Position numbers and translations under genes: made by a program. Shown here piece by piece: positions 27,143 through 36,697 of a stretch of 64,000 nt of DNA. The notes beneath the pieces were generated by a model, which was not told the origin of the DNA, made no database searches, and was given only the letters and a program-made list of their open reading frames with translations. The stretch is taken from positions 1 to 64,000 of the forward strand of contig DASTHI010000017.1 of NCBI GenBank assembly GCA_035718275.1. Reading direction: 5' to 3'. Within the stretch, counting starts at the first letter, position 1; every line of letters starts with the position of its first letter. Origin of the DNA: Pseudolabrys sp035718275. GTDB lineage: Bacteria > Pseudomonadota > Alphaproteobacteria > Rhizobiales > Xanthobacteraceae.

Positions 27143-28303
27143 ATGAGCGACAAGAGCTTCCTGAACTGGCCGTTTCTTGAAGCGCGTCACCGCGTGCTGA
27201 GTGAGAAGCTCGAAGCCTGGACAGCTGAGAATCTTTCGACGCCAGATCACCACGACATCGACCAGTCCTGTCGCCGGCTCGTTTCGATGCTGGGCCGCGA
27301 CGGGTGGCTGAACTTTAGTGCCCCGGATGAGGCGGAAGGCAACCGCATCGAGGTGCGCGCGCTGGCGCTCATCCGCGAAACACTGGCTCGACATTCCGGC
27401 CTCGCCGATTTCGCTTTCGCGATGCAGGGGCTTGGTGCCGGCCCTATTTCGTTGTTCGGAAATGCGCAGCAACGCGGCAGGTGGCTCCCGAAAACGCGCG
27501 CGGGCACAGCCATCGCCGCTTTTGCATTGACGGAGCCCGCGTCCGGCTCCGATGTCGCCAATATCGCCACGATCGCGCGCAGGGACGGCGACGGCTACAT
27601 TCTCGACGGTGAAAAAACATGGATTTCGAATGGCGGGATCGCCGATTTCTACATTGTTTTCGCCCGCACCGGAGAAGCGCCCGGCGCGCGCGGGCTTTCC
27701 GCCTTCATTGTGGAGGCTGACAATCCCGGCCTCGTCATCGCCGAGCGCCTGCAGGTGCTGGCGCCGCATCCGCTGGCACGGCTGCGATTCGAGAAATGCC
27801 GCGTGCCTGGATCTGCGCTTGTCGGCGGCGCAGGGGAGGGTTTCAAAGTCGCGATGTCGACGCTGGATGTTTTCCGGACCTCGGTTGGCGCAGCGGCGCT
27901 CGGTTTTGCACGACGTGCATTGGACGAAACGCTTCGGCGTGCGGCTAGCCGGCATCTTTTCGGCGCGCCGCTATCCGAACTGCAGATGGTGCAGGGTCAC
28001 ATCGCCGAGATGGCGCTGGAGATCGATGCCGCCGCTCTGCTCGTCTACCGCGCAGCCTGGACAAAGGACATGGGCGCGCGGCGCGTCACCCGCGAAGCTG
28101 CAATGGCAAAACTGTATGCGACGGAAGCCGCGCAGCGCGTGATCGATGCCGCCGTACAGATTCATGGCGGCGACGGCGTGCGGTCCGGCCACCCGATCGA
28201 AAGTCTTTACCGCGAGATCAGGGCGTTGCGCATCTACGAGGGCGCATCGGACGTCCAGAAAGTCATTATCGCTCGATCTGTTCTTGCCACTGCGGAGTCC
28301 TGA
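27143..28303 (+). CDS. Acyl-CoA dehydrogenase
   Basis: A 386-residue flavoenzyme with the family signatures AFALTEPASGSDVANI, GEKTWISNGG and, near the C-terminus, QIHGGDGV followed by IYEGASDVQK, which carries the catalytic glutamate. It probably dehydrogenates a ring-derived acyl-CoA in the aromatic pathway. It begins three bases after the hydratase remnant and is followed after one base by the CoA ligase gene. Confidence 0.93.
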   Translation: MSDKSFLNWPFLEARHRVLSEKLEAWTAENLSTPDHHDIDQSCRRLVSMLGRDGWLNFSAPDEAEGNRIEVRALALIRETLARHSGLADFAFAMQGLGAGPISLFGNAQQRGRWLPKTRAGTAIAAFALTEPASGSDVANIATIARRDGDGYILDGEKTWISNGGIADFYIVFARTGEAPGARGLSAFIVEADNPGLVIAERLQVLAPHPLARLRFEKCRVPGSALVGGAGEGFKVAMSTLDVFRTSVGAAALGFARRALDETLRRAASRHLFGAPLSELQMVQGHIAEMALEIDAAALLVYRAAWTKDMGARRVTREAAMAKLYATEAAQRVIDAAVQIHGGDGVRSGHPIESLYREIRALRIYEGASDVQKVIIARSVLATAES

Positions 28304-28304
28304 C

Positions 28305-29960
28305 ATGGTTCCGGCAAAAGGAAGTTCACATCTTGGCCCTTCGGCGCACGTCGATACGTTCACGCGCGACAACCTGCCGCCGGTCGAGCAATGGCCCGAT
28401 TTCCTTCTCGACCGGCCGGAGTTTCAATACCCGGAGCGTCTTAATGCAGGGGTTGAACTTACCGACCGCATGGTCGAGCGCGGCTTCGGCGACCGCGTCG
28501 CATTGATCGGAAATGGCCGGCGCCGTACCTACAAGGAGCTCACAGATTGGTCGAACCGGGTTGCTCATGCGCTGGTCGAAAATTATGGCATAAAGCCCGG
28601 CAACCGCATCCTGATCCGCTCCGGCAATAATCCGGCGCTGGTAGCAGCCTGGCTGGCGGCGACCAAGGCCGGTGCCGTTGTCGTCAACACCATGCCGCTG
28701 TTGCGCGCCGGCGAACTCGCGAAAATCGTCGACAAAGCGCAAATTGGCCTCGCGCTTACCGACACGCGCATCGCAGATGAATTGATCGCATGCGCGAAAG
28801 ACAGCCGCTTTCTCAAGCAGGTGATCGGGTTCGACGGGACTTCGAACCACGATGCCGAGCTGGATCGCGTGGCCCTCGACAAGCCGGTGAAATTTGACCC
28901 GATTCCGACCGGGCGTGATGACGTGGCGCTGCTCGGCTTTACCTCCGGAACGACTGGCGAGCCGAAAGCCACGATGCACTTCCATCGCGATCTTCTGATC
29001 ATTGCGGACGGCTACGCGCGGGAAGTGCTCAAGGTGGTCCCTGACGACATCTTCGTCGGCTCACCGCCGCTCGCCTTCACATTCGGACTCGGTGGGCTGG
29101 CGATTTTCCCGTTGCGCTTCGGTGCGACGGCGACGCTCCTGGAGAATGCGTCGCCGGCAAACATGATCCAGATCATCGAGAACTACAAGGCGACGATCTG
29201 CTTTACCGCGCCAACCGCCTATCGCGCGATGCTGGCGGCCATGGAACATGGGGCCGACCTGTCGTCGCTTCGCGTCGCTGTCTCCGCCGGCGAGACATTG
29301 CCGGCGCCGGTCTTCGAGGATTGGCGCCGCAAAACCGGCAAGCCCATTCTCGACGGTATCGGCACCACCGAAATGTTGCACATCTTCATTTCCAATCGTC
29401 TCGACGACGCTCATCCGGGCAATACAGGGCGGCCGGTCACGGGGTATCAGGCCAAAGTCGTGGACGATGAAATGAATATCGTGAAGCCGGGGGTTGTCGG
29501 GCGCCTCGCCGTGCGCGGGCCGACAGGGTGCCGTTATCTCGCCGACGCGCGGCAGAAGTCCTACGTGGACCATGGCTGGAATTTGACTGGCGATGCGTAT
29601 TTCCAGGACGAGAACGGTCGCTTTCATTTTGCCGCACGCGCAGACGATATGATCGTCTCCGCCGGTTACAACATTGCCGGGCCCGAGGTCGAAGCGGCAT
29701 TGCTGTCGCACGCTGAGGTGGGGGAGTGCGCGGTGATCGGCGCGCCCGATATCGAGCGCGGGCAAATCGTCACGGCGTTCGTCGTCCTTAGGCCAGGGGT
29801 TCAGGGCGATGCGGCTTGCGTGAAGCGGCTGCAGGATCACGTGAAAGCGGTGATTGCACCCTACAAATATCCGCGTGCTGTCAGGTTCGTCGATGCGCTG
29901 CCGAAGACCCAGACGGGAAAAATCCAGAGATTCAGATTGCGCCAGCAACTTGCGCCATGA
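28305..29960 (+). CDS. Aryl-CoA ligase (benzoate/2-aminobenzoate-CoA ligase family)
   Basis: A 551-residue AMP-forming ligase. The P-loop-like motif GFTSGTTGEPKATMH, the adenine motif DGIGTTEM, the hinge region around DDMIVSAGYNIAG and the C-terminal lysine in KTQTGKIQRF are all present. Family resemblance is to 2-aminobenzoate- and benzoate-CoA ligases. It would activate the aromatic acid taken up, giving the substrate of the fused monooxygenase/reductase. The upstream extension of the open frame overlaps the dehydrogenase and is rejected. Confidence 0.9.
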   Translation: MVPAKGSSHLGPSAHVDTFTRDNLPPVEQWPDFLLDRPEFQYPERLNAGVELTDRMVERGFGDRVALIGNGRRRTYKELTDWSNRVAHALVENYGIKPGNRILIRSGNNPALVAAWLAATKAGAVVVNTMPLLRAGELAKIVDKAQIGLALTDTRIADELIACAKDSRFLKQVIGFDGTSNHDAELDRVALDKPVKFDPIPTGRDDVALLGFTSGTTGEPKATMHFHRDLLIIADGYAREVLKVVPDDIFVGSPPLAFTFGLGGLAIFPLRFGATATLLENASPANMIQIIENYKATICFTAPTAYRAMLAAMEHGADLSSLRVAVSAGETLPAPVFEDWRRKTGKPILDGIGTTEMLHIFISNRLDDAHPGNTGRPVTGYQAKVVDDEMNIVKPGVVGRLAVRGPTGCRYLADARQKSYVDHGWNLTGDAYFQDENGRFHFAARADDMIVSAGYNIAGPEVEAALLSHAEVGECAVIGAPDIERGQIVTAFVVLRPGVQGDAACVKRLQDHVKAVIAPYKYPRAVRFVDALPKTQTGKIQRFRLRQQLAP

Positions 29961-30008
29961 GCGGGAAATGGAATCCCGTTTCTAGTGGCTGCGCAGTCGA
30001 TAGCAGCC

Positions 30009-31883
30009 TCACGCTGTTTGCAGCGCTTCGCTTGCCGTAAGCCATTCTTCTTCCGCTCTCGCGATTGAAGCGACGATGCTGGCGCGTGTCTTTGACAATT
30101 CCGCCGCCCGCGCCGGGTCGCGCGCGAAGAGGTCGCCATCCGCGAGAATGGCATCGAGTTCATCCAGCTGCCGCGTCAGTTGTGCGAGTGCGGCTTCTGC
30201 CCGCATCACGCGTTGGCGCAAAGGTGCGGTTTCGGCGCGCTTCTCGGCTGCCGCGCGGCGCGCGGCAGCCGGATCGGACCGCGCCGCGGTCCTGATCGGG
30301 GCCGGCGCGCCCGTTTCGTCCCCGCCAAGCACATGGCGTCGGTAATCGTCGAGATCTCCCTCGAAAGGTTTCACGGTTCCGTCTTGCACCAGCCACAGCC
30401 GGTCGGCACAAGCCTCGAGCAGGTGGCGATCATGCGAGACCAGAATGACCGCGCCCGGAAAGTTATTGATAGCCTCGATCAGTGCGGCTCGGCTGTCGAT
30501 GTCGAGATGGTTCGTCGGCTCGTCCAGGATGAGCAGATGCGGTGCGCTGAACGTGGCAATGCCGAGCAGCAGGCGAGCCTTTTCACCGCCAGAGAGTTTC
30601 TCCACGCTGGTATTGCCGGCCTCTCCGGAGAAGCCCATCGTGCCGACGCGTGCGCGCACCTTGGCTTCAGATGCATCCGGCATCAGCCGGCGCACATGAT
30701 CGTACGGCGTGGCGTCGGACTCGAGCTCGTCCAGCTGATGTTGGGCGAAGTAAGCGACACGGAGACCTGAAGCTAGCGTGACTGTGCCGTGTTCAGCCGA
30801 TAGACGTCCGGCGAACATTTTCACCAGCGTCGACTTGCCATTGCCGTTTGCCCCGAGCAGCGCAATGCGGTCATCATTGTCGATTCGTAGCGACAGATTC
30901 GAGAGCACCGGGCGTCCCGGCTCGTACCCGACAGCAACATTATCGGTCGCAATGATGGGCGGTGAAAGGAGCTTGTCGGGAGCCGGAATGTGGATCGGGC
31001 GTACCTCCTCGGCAACCAGCGCCGCGATCGGCTCAAGCTTTGCTAACATCTTTAGGCGCGACTGCGCCTGTCGCGCCTTGCTCGCCTTCGCCCGAAAGCG
31101 GTCGACGAACGCCTGCATGTGCTGACGCTTCGCCTCCTGCTCCTTGATCGCCTTTTGATCGAGCAGCATGCGCGCGCGGCGCTGGCGTTCGAAAGCCGAG
31201 TAGCCGCCTCGATACAGATCAAGCTTGCGGGATTCGAGCGAGAGGATCGAATCAATCGCGGTGTCGAGCAGATCACGGTCGTGGCTGATGACGAGCAGAG
31301 TCGCTGGATACTGTGCCAGATGCTGCTGGAGCCAGAGCGTGCCTTCGAGGTCAAGATAGTTGGTCGGCTCGTCGAGCAGCAGCAGATCCGGCTGCGCGAA
31401 CAGGGTAGCCGCGAGCGCGACGCGCATGCGCCAGCCGCCGGAAAATTCGCTACAGGAGCGCTGCTGTTGGGCCGTCGAGAAGCCGAGTCCGGCGAGAATC
31501 GACGCCGCGCGGGCAGGGGCCGAGTGCGCGCTGATATCGGCGAGCCGTGTCTGGATTTCTGCGATGCGATGCGGATCGCTCGCTGTCTCCGCTTCCGCCA
31601 GCAGTGCCGCGCGCTCCCGATCCGCTTTGAGAACCACATCGAGCAGACTCTCGGGTCCATCCGGAGCTTCCTGCGCCAGCCTGCCGATCCGCCAGCGTCG
31701 TGGGAGTTCGACCCGGCCCTGCTCGCTGGGGATGTCACCGGCAATGACGCCGAACAGCGTGGTCTTGCCGGTACCGTTGCGGCCGACGAAACCGACCCGC
31801 GCGCCTGCCGGAATTCGCGCCGAGGCACCTTCTAGCAATATCCGGCCAGCAATGCGGACAGTGAGATCGTCAATGATGAGCAT
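30009..31883 (-). CDS. ABC-F family ATPase
   Basis: A 624-residue protein with two ABC cassettes and no membrane segment: Walker A sites GRNGTGKTT and GANGNGKST, signatures FSGGWRMR and LSGGEKAR, and Walker B LLLLDEPTNYLD and LILDEPTNHLD. The charged linker of about 80 residues between cassettes (rich in Lys/Arg/Gln) and a C-terminal coiled coil are typical of Uup/YheS-type ABC-F proteins, which act on the ribosome. The ATG at 31883 fits the family start. Convergent with the ligase gene. Confidence 0.93.
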   Translation of the reverse strand: MLIIDDLTVRIAGRILLEGASARIPAGARVGFVGRNGTGKTTLFGVIAGDIPSEQGRVELPRRWRIGRLAQEAPDGPESLLDVVLKADRERAALLAEAETASDPHRIAEIQTRLADISAHSAPARAASILAGLGFSTAQQQRSCSEFSGGWRMRVALAATLFAQPDLLLLDEPTNYLDLEGTLWLQQHLAQYPATLLVISHDRDLLDTAIDSILSLESRKLDLYRGGYSAFERQRRARMLLDQKAIKEQEAKRQHMQAFVDRFRAKASKARQAQSRLKMLAKLEPIAALVAEEVRPIHIPAPDKLLSPPIIATDNVAVGYEPGRPVLSNLSLRIDNDDRIALLGANGNGKSTLVKMFAGRLSAEHGTVTLASGLRVAYFAQHQLDELESDATPYDHVRRLMPDASEAKVRARVGTMGFSGEAGNTSVEKLSGGEKARLLLGIATFSAPHLLILDEPTNHLDIDSRAALIEAINNFPGAVILVSHDRHLLEACADRLWLVQDGTVKPFEGDLDDYRRHVLGGDETGAPAPIRTAARSDPAAARRAAAEKRAETAPLRQRVMRAEAALAQLTRQLDELDAILADGDLFARDPARAAELSKTRASIVASIARAEEEWLTASEALQTA

Positions 31884-32095
31884 GGCGCGCCTTGTGGCGG
31901 AGAGCGCGGCGTGAAGCAACCCTTGGTTTTGCGCGAAGGGAAGGTGGACGCCCTGAATTGCAGTTCGATCGCGATATTGACGCCGAACATTGCCGAAATT
32001 GGCGTCAGCCCAGGGGAGCACATACATAAGGTGCGGCGGTGGTTTCGCGGCAAGTGTCAAAGTGCAGGTTTGTCGAAGAGTCGTGGCGGTTCACC

Positions 32096-32311
32096 ATGAA
32101 AAGGAAGTTTAAGATCGGCGATCACGTGAGCTGGAATTCTGAAGCCGGGCGAGTAAGCGGCCATATCGTACGCATCCATACCCGGGACGTAGACTACAAA
32201 GGCTACACCCATCACGCCAGCGCGGAAGACCCGCAATACGCGATCAAGAGTGACAAGACGGATCACATCGCGCTTCACAAGGGGCGTGCATTGCGGCGCC
32301 TCAGCCGCTAA
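32096..32311 (+). CDS. DUF2945 (hypervirulence-associated TUDOR-domain) protein
   Basis: A 71-residue basic protein beginning MKRKFKIGDHVSWNSEAGRV with the small beta-barrel pattern of DUF2945, including VRIHTRDVDYKGYTHHAS and PQYAIKSDKTDHIA. Function in bacteria is unknown; the domain is often found near DUF488 genes, one of which lies 480 bases downstream. Complete length for the family. Confidence 0.88.
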   Translation: MKRKFKIGDHVSWNSEAGRVSGHIVRIHTRDVDYKGYTHHASAEDPQYAIKSDKTDHIALHKGRALRRLSR

Positions 32312-32339
32312 TGGCTATTATCTTTCCGGAGCTACGAAT

Positions 32340-32789
32340 GTGAGCCTTGCAAACCTAGTCGCGGAAGCCGTCCTGTCGACCCGTGCGGATGCCATCATTG
32401 CCGCCGATCATGACGGCATCATCCGTTTTTGGAACCCGGGTGCCGAACGCATCTTTGGGCACGCGCAGGATAAAGTCATTGGCCGTTCTCTCGACGTGAT
32501 CATTCCCGAACGTTTGCGGGAGCGCCATTGGGAGGGTTACCAGCGCACGATCGCGACCGGCAAAAGCCGCTATGGCGAAGGTGATGTTCTCTCGGTCCCA
32601 GCAGTGCGAAAGGATGGCGCCACGATCTCGGTCGAGTTCACCACTGTTTTACTGCAGGATTCGTCGGGGCAGATCGTCGGCATAGCCGCCATCATGCGCG
32701 ACGTGACAAAACGTTTCGAGGAAATTCGGACGTTGAAACGCCGGCTCGCCGAATCGACAGCCTCATCGAAGCAGTCCATTGCTGAATAA
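32340..32789 (+). CDS. Stand-alone PAS-domain protein
   Basis: A 149-residue protein consisting of one PAS/PAC sensor unit (DAIIAADHDGIIRFWNPGAERIFG with following VIGRSLDVIIPERLRERH) and a short coiled tail. There is no output domain. The start is a GTG at 32340; the ATG overlapping it is out of frame. It overlaps no gene and its stop is one base before the DUF488 start, so the two are probably co-transcribed. Ligand unknown. Confidence 0.82.
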   Translation: MSLANLVAEAVLSTRADAIIAADHDGIIRFWNPGAERIFGHAQDKVIGRSLDVIIPERLRERHWEGYQRTIATGKSRYGEGDVLSVPAVRKDGATISVEFTTVLLQDSSGQIVGIAAIMRDVTKRFEEIRTLKRRLAESTASSKQSIAE

Positions 32790-32790
32790 T

Positions 32791-33345
32791 GTGCCGAACG
32801 AGCATCCATTCTTCACGATAGGTCATTCAACCCGCCCGCTCGCCAAGTTTTTGGAGCTGCTGCGCGAGGCTGAGATCACGCTTGTCGTGGATGTTCGCAC
32901 GGTGCCGCGCTCGCGCACGAATCCCCAGTACAATCGTGACGTTCTGCCGCAATCGCTCTCTTCCGTTCAAATCGGGTATGAGCACATCGCAGCACTTGGC
33001 GGGCTGCGCGGCCGGCAGCGCGAGGTGGCGCCGAATACCAATGCATTCTGGCAGAACGAGAGTTTCCATAACTATGCTGACTATGCCATGACCAGCGACT
33101 TTCGCCTTGGCCTTCAAAGATTGCAGGATCTAGGTCAAACGCAGCGCTGCGTCATCATGTGCTCGGAGGCGGTGTGGTGGCGGTGTCATCGCCGGATCAT
33201 TTCCGACTATTTGCTCGCGGGTGGCGACAGCGTATTTCACATTCTCGGTCCAGGACATATTGAACCCGCGCGAATGAACGAGGCAGCACGCCCGCAGCCT
33301 TCGGGCTCTTTGATCTATCCGCCTGTGCAGCAGGCGGAACTGTGA
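32791..33345 (+). CDS. DUF488 family protein
   Basis: About 184 residues. FTIGHSTRPLAKFLELL at the start, DVRTVPRSRTNPQ, and MCSEAVWWRCHRRIISDYL near the end are hallmarks of DUF488, a family of unknown function with a conserved Cys and His that may bind metal or nucleic acid. The start is probably the GTG at 32791; a TTG at 32779 is possible. Coupled to the PAS gene. Confidence 0.88.
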   Translation: MPNEHPFFTIGHSTRPLAKFLELLREAEITLVVDVRTVPRSRTNPQYNRDVLPQSLSSVQIGYEHIAALGGLRGRQREVAPNTNAFWQNESFHNYADYAMTSDFRLGLQRLQDLGQTQRCVIMCSEAVWWRCHRRIISDYLLAGGDSVFHILGPGHIEPARMNEAARPQPSGSLIYPPVQQAEL

Positions 33346-33365
33346 AGCCGCTACGCGCCGGTCGA

Positions 33366-33692
33366 TTATTTCTGATCCGTGGCCGTCTTGTTTTTCTGCG
33401 TGGCAGAATCGGCAAGAAGACACCCTGCAATGACCGGCGAATAGACGTCTTCGCCGGAACGGATATCGGACATGCAAGTGAACGGCTTGTAGTGCTCGGT
33501 AAATTTGAAGTGGCCGCCGCCGTCGCTTTTAGTCTTGTACTTTCCGTCCAGCGTGACCGTTCGGTTTGGAGCCGTCTGACCGGAAATGATGAGCGTGCCG
33601 TCGACGTAACGTGACTCGTCGATCCGGATCTCGGCCTGCACGGCAGAACGGCCGACAAGGATCAGCAGAATCGCCACAAGCCAACGCATCAT
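33366..33692 (-). CDS. Small secreted protein of unknown function
   Basis: About 108 residues. A signal peptide (MRWLVAILLILVGRSAVQA) is followed by a short beta-rich region (TLIISGQTAPNRTVTLDGKY) resembling a carbohydrate- or fibronectin-like strand pattern, and two cysteines that may form a disulfide. GGAGAGG precedes two adjacent ATG codons (33692 and 33689). It follows the sugar ABC operon on the same strand after 70 bases. I do not recognise the family. Confidence 0.7.
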   Translation of the reverse strand: MMRWLVAILLILVGRSAVQAEIRIDESRYVDGTLIISGQTAPNRTVTLDGKYKTKSDGGGHFKFTEHYKPFTCMSDIRSGEDVYSPVIAGCLLADSATQKNKTATDQK

Positions 33693-33762
33693 TGTCCTCT
33701 CCATTGATAAGGTTGCGCGCGCGTTTCGATATCGTTGCGGCACGCTGCGGCATGCGTATGAG

Positions 33763-34620
33763 TTATTTGACTGCGCCGACCGTAAATCCTACCACAAAGC
33801 GGTCGACGAAGAGATTGTAGACGATCGCGACCGGCAGGCTGACGATCAGGCACGCTGCCATCATCGACCCCCAGAAATAGACATCGCCCCGCACGAGAAA
33901 GGTGGGTACGCCGACGCTCACGGTGTAGCTCGCCGACGACGTGATGAAGGTGACCCCATAGACGAATTCCTGAATCACCAAGGTGAATGCAAATATGACA
34001 GCCGTAAGGATGCCGGCAGTTGAAATCGGTATCACCACCTTCAAAAACGCTCCGAGCCGACTGAGGCCATCGACCATGGCCGCGTCCTCGAGATCGCGCG
34101 GAATCGCCTTGAAAAATCCCATCAGTAGCCAGGTGCAGAATGGCACTGTAAAACTCGGATAGACGAGCACCAGCGACCACAGCGAATCCTGCAAGCCGAG
34201 GTTACTGATGATGCGCGAGAATGGAATGAACAGGATAGTTGGCGGGACGAGGTAGGTCAGGAAGATCGCGATCCCGAGGTTTTGCGCGCTGCTCCCCCGC
34301 ATGCGTGCCAATGCATAACCCGCGGGCACCGCAAGTACGAGCGTGATGGCGACCACGATTACGCCGACGAAGGCGGTGTTCGCCAGCCATTGCATGTATT
34401 GGGTGCTGGAGAACAGGACCTGCAGATGGTCCAGCGTCGGCGGGTCATGAAAGAGATAAGGGTTATTGGCGGTGTTGTAGAGATCGCGTGTCGTTTTGAA
34501 GGTGGTGATGAGCATCCAGTAAAATGGAAAAGCCAGAAAAGTCACGAAGAACAGCAATATGGCTCCGCGGGCTCCCGCTCTTGCCGAACCTCGGACGCTA
34601 GCCGGTGCGGTTTTCATCAT
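33763..34620 (-). CDS. Carbohydrate ABC transporter permease (MalG-type)
   Basis: A 285-residue permease with about six membrane segments and the EAA coupling loop (DAAMVDGLSRLGAFLKVVIP). It is the second permease of a MalEFGK-like importer and overlaps the MalF-type gene by four bases (ATGA). The ATG at 34620 gives the natural N-terminus. Confidence 0.92.
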   Translation of the reverse strand: MMKTAPASVRGSARAGARGAILLFFVTFLAFPFYWMLITTFKTTRDLYNTANNPYLFHDPPTLDHLQVLFSSTQYMQWLANTAFVGVIVVAITLVLAVPAGYALARMRGSSAQNLGIAIFLTYLVPPTILFIPFSRIISNLGLQDSLWSLVLVYPSFTVPFCTWLLMGFFKAIPRDLEDAAMVDGLSRLGAFLKVVIPISTAGILTAVIFAFTLVIQEFVYGVTFITSSASYTVSVGVPTFLVRGDVYFWGSMMAACLIVSLPVAIVYNLFVDRFVVGFTVGAVK

Positions 34621-35567
34621 GCCACCTCGGCCCGGCGGGCATAGCGCAGGAACAATATCGAGACAGCCACCAGCACCGGGAGCATGAACAATGAAATCGC
34701 GGCGCCGCCGGCGAGATCGCCGCCTTGGATGCCGGTGAAATAAGCCCAACTGGTTAGCACCTGTGTAGTGTCATAAGGACCGCCGCGCGTGAGCACAAAA
34801 ACGACGATCAAATCGGTCACGGTAAAGACAATTCCGAAAAGGAGCGCAACGATTGCGATCGGCGCCACAAGGGGCAGCGTGATCGTAAAGAGGTGAAGCC
34901 AAAAGCCGGCACCATCGACCGCGGCCGCATCGTGGATATCCTGGGGGATCGAGGACAAGCCGGCAAGAATGACGATCGTCGCCAGTGGCAGCATGCGCCA
35001 GACCTGGACGATGATGATCGAGGTCATGGCAAGCGTCGGCTCCCCAAGCCAGATCGGCCAATAGTTGGGGCCGAAGATCCCGATCGCTCGCGCCGTCCAG
35101 TTGATGATGCTGTAGATGGAATCGAATATCCAGAGCCAGCCGATGCTGCTCAGCGATATGGGGGCAACCCAGGGAAGAAGTATGAGGAACCTGACCAGCC
35201 ATTTGCCGCGGAAATCTGCAATCAGAGCCACGGCAAGAACATTAGCCAACACGATAACAAAGAACTGCGATATTGCCGTGATCAGAACTGTATTCTTGAG
35301 CGAAGTCCAGAACGTCTGGCTTGCCATTATGCGATTGAAGTTCTCAAGCCCGACAAAATGTATCTGCTGACTGGCGACCGTGGCATCGGACACGCTGTAG
35401 TAAATCGAGAGCAAAAAGGGAAAGCCGACAAGCAGTGCGATATACACGATGGCTGGCGTCAGCAGCAGACGCGAAAGCCAATGCTCGCTGTCGGCCAGCC
35501 GTCGCAGAAAAAAACGAGGAACCGGTTTCGGCGGCGGTGCGGCGAGCAACGGGCTACGCATTTTCAT
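34617..35567 (-). CDS. Carbohydrate ABC transporter permease (MalF-type)
   Basis: A 316-residue permease with about six membrane segments and the EAA loop DAAAVDGAGFWLHLFTITLP. It overlaps the ATPase gene upstream by 14 bases and the MalG-type gene downstream by four. Two nearby Met codons (first and third) could each be the start; the first is used. Confidence 0.92.
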   Translation of the reverse strand: MKMRSPLLAAPPPKPVPRFFLRRLADSEHWLSRLLLTPAIVYIALLVGFPFLLSIYYSVSDATVASQQIHFVGLENFNRIMASQTFWTSLKNTVLITAISQFFVIVLANVLAVALIADFRGKWLVRFLILLPWVAPISLSSIGWLWIFDSIYSIINWTARAIGIFGPNYWPIWLGEPTLAMTSIIIVQVWRMLPLATIVILAGLSSIPQDIHDAAAVDGAGFWLHLFTITLPLVAPIAIVALLFGIVFTVTDLIVVFVLTRGGPYDTTQVLTSWAYFTGIQGGDLAGGAAISLFMLPVLVAVSILFLRYARRAEVA

Positions 35568-36588
35568 ATGTACCCACGATTCGTGCCGAACTCCTGCGAT
35601 CGAATCGCTCGATGTCCTGGCGGCGCACCGAGAAGTCCATGAGTTGTCCGGCCTCAATCTCGACGCGAATATTCGTCGGGATCCGCGAGATCACCTCGGC
35701 TTTCGCTTCGCGGCCTTCAATGGCGCCATAGACGAGTCTCTCCGCACCGAGATATTCGACGCGCTGAACGCGGAACGGAAGGACCAGGTTGTCTGTTCCG
35801 GGTTCGATTCCGGCAGGCAGGAAGTTTTCGGGTCGAAAGCCCCAATAGACATCCTTATCTTCGATCAAGTTCATCGGAGGCGAGCCGATGAACGTCGCGA
35901 CAAAAATATTTGCGGGCCGCTGATAGATCTCCTGCGGCGTTCCTATCTGACAGACCTTTCCCCGGTTAAGCACTGCAATACGATCGCCAAGGCCCATAGC
36001 CTCCGCCTGGTCATGAGTGACGTAGATTGTCGTCGTGCCCAACTTGCGCTGAAAACGCTTGAGCTCGTCGCGTGCCGAATTTCGCAGCTTGGCATCGAGA
36101 TTGGAAAGCGGCTCATCGAGAAGAAAGGCGACCGGCTCGCGCACGACTGCCCGCGCCAGCGCAACGCGTTGACGCTCGCCGCCGGAGAGTTGCCGTGGTT
36201 TGCGCTCGAGCAGCTGCTCGATTCCGAACATGGCAGCGGCCCACTCGACTTTCCTTTTGATATCCTCCTTCGGCGTGCCGACGGCACGCAGTGGAAATGC
36301 AATGTTCTTTAGCACCGTGAGGTGCGGGTAGAGCGCATAGCTCTGGAAAACCATCGCGATATTGCGCACGCGAGGAGGCAGATCGGTAACCACCGAGCTG
36401 TCGATGAGGATGTCGCCGGCGCTCGGGCGGTCAAGCCCCGCGATCATCCGCATTAAAGTCGTCTTCCCGCATCCGGACGGCCCCAGCAAAACCAGAAACT
36501 CGCCCTCGTGCGCAGTCAGGTCTATGCCATCAACCGCACGGACTTCATCGAAAATCTTGAAAACCTGTCGAGCTTGTACAGTGGCCAC
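35554..36588 (-). CDS. Carbohydrate ABC transporter ATP-binding protein (MalK/UgpC-type)
   Basis: A 344-residue ATPase: Walker A GPSGCGKT, signature LSGGERQR, Walker B FLLDEPLSNLD, switch VTHDQAEAM, then a TOBE/MOP-like C-terminal domain containing GFRPENF. The start is taken as a GTG at 36588 with GGAG eight bases upstream; an ATG further upstream lacks support. It sits between binding-protein and permease genes. Confidence 0.92.
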   Translation of the reverse strand: MATVQARQVFKIFDEVRAVDGIDLTAHEGEFLVLLGPSGCGKTTLMRMIAGLDRPSAGDILIDSSVVTDLPPRVRNIAMVFQSYALYPHLTVLKNIAFPLRAVGTPKEDIKRKVEWAAAMFGIEQLLERKPRQLSGGERQRVALARAVVREPVAFLLDEPLSNLDAKLRNSARDELKRFQRKLGTTTIYVTHDQAEAMGLGDRIAVLNRGKVCQIGTPQEIYQRPANIFVATFIGSPPMNLIEDKDVYWGFRPENFLPAGIEPGTDNLVLPFRVQRVEYLGAERLVYGAIEGREAKAEVISRIPTNIRVEIEAGQLMDFSVRRQDIERFDRRSSARIVGTYENA

Positions 36589-36697
36589 CGAAGCATCTCC
36601 GCCTTCCACCAACTGTCGCCCGCGATGATGGAAGCGCTCAATTCGCTTCGGAGGTCGGGCCAATGCCGGCCTCCGAAGCGATGCCCGTCCGAGGGAT

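Noticed and set aside
29961..29980. Short inverted repeat CGGGA/TCCCG after the CoA ligase
   Set aside because: Only a 5-base stem with a weak T-tail; not enough to call a terminator.
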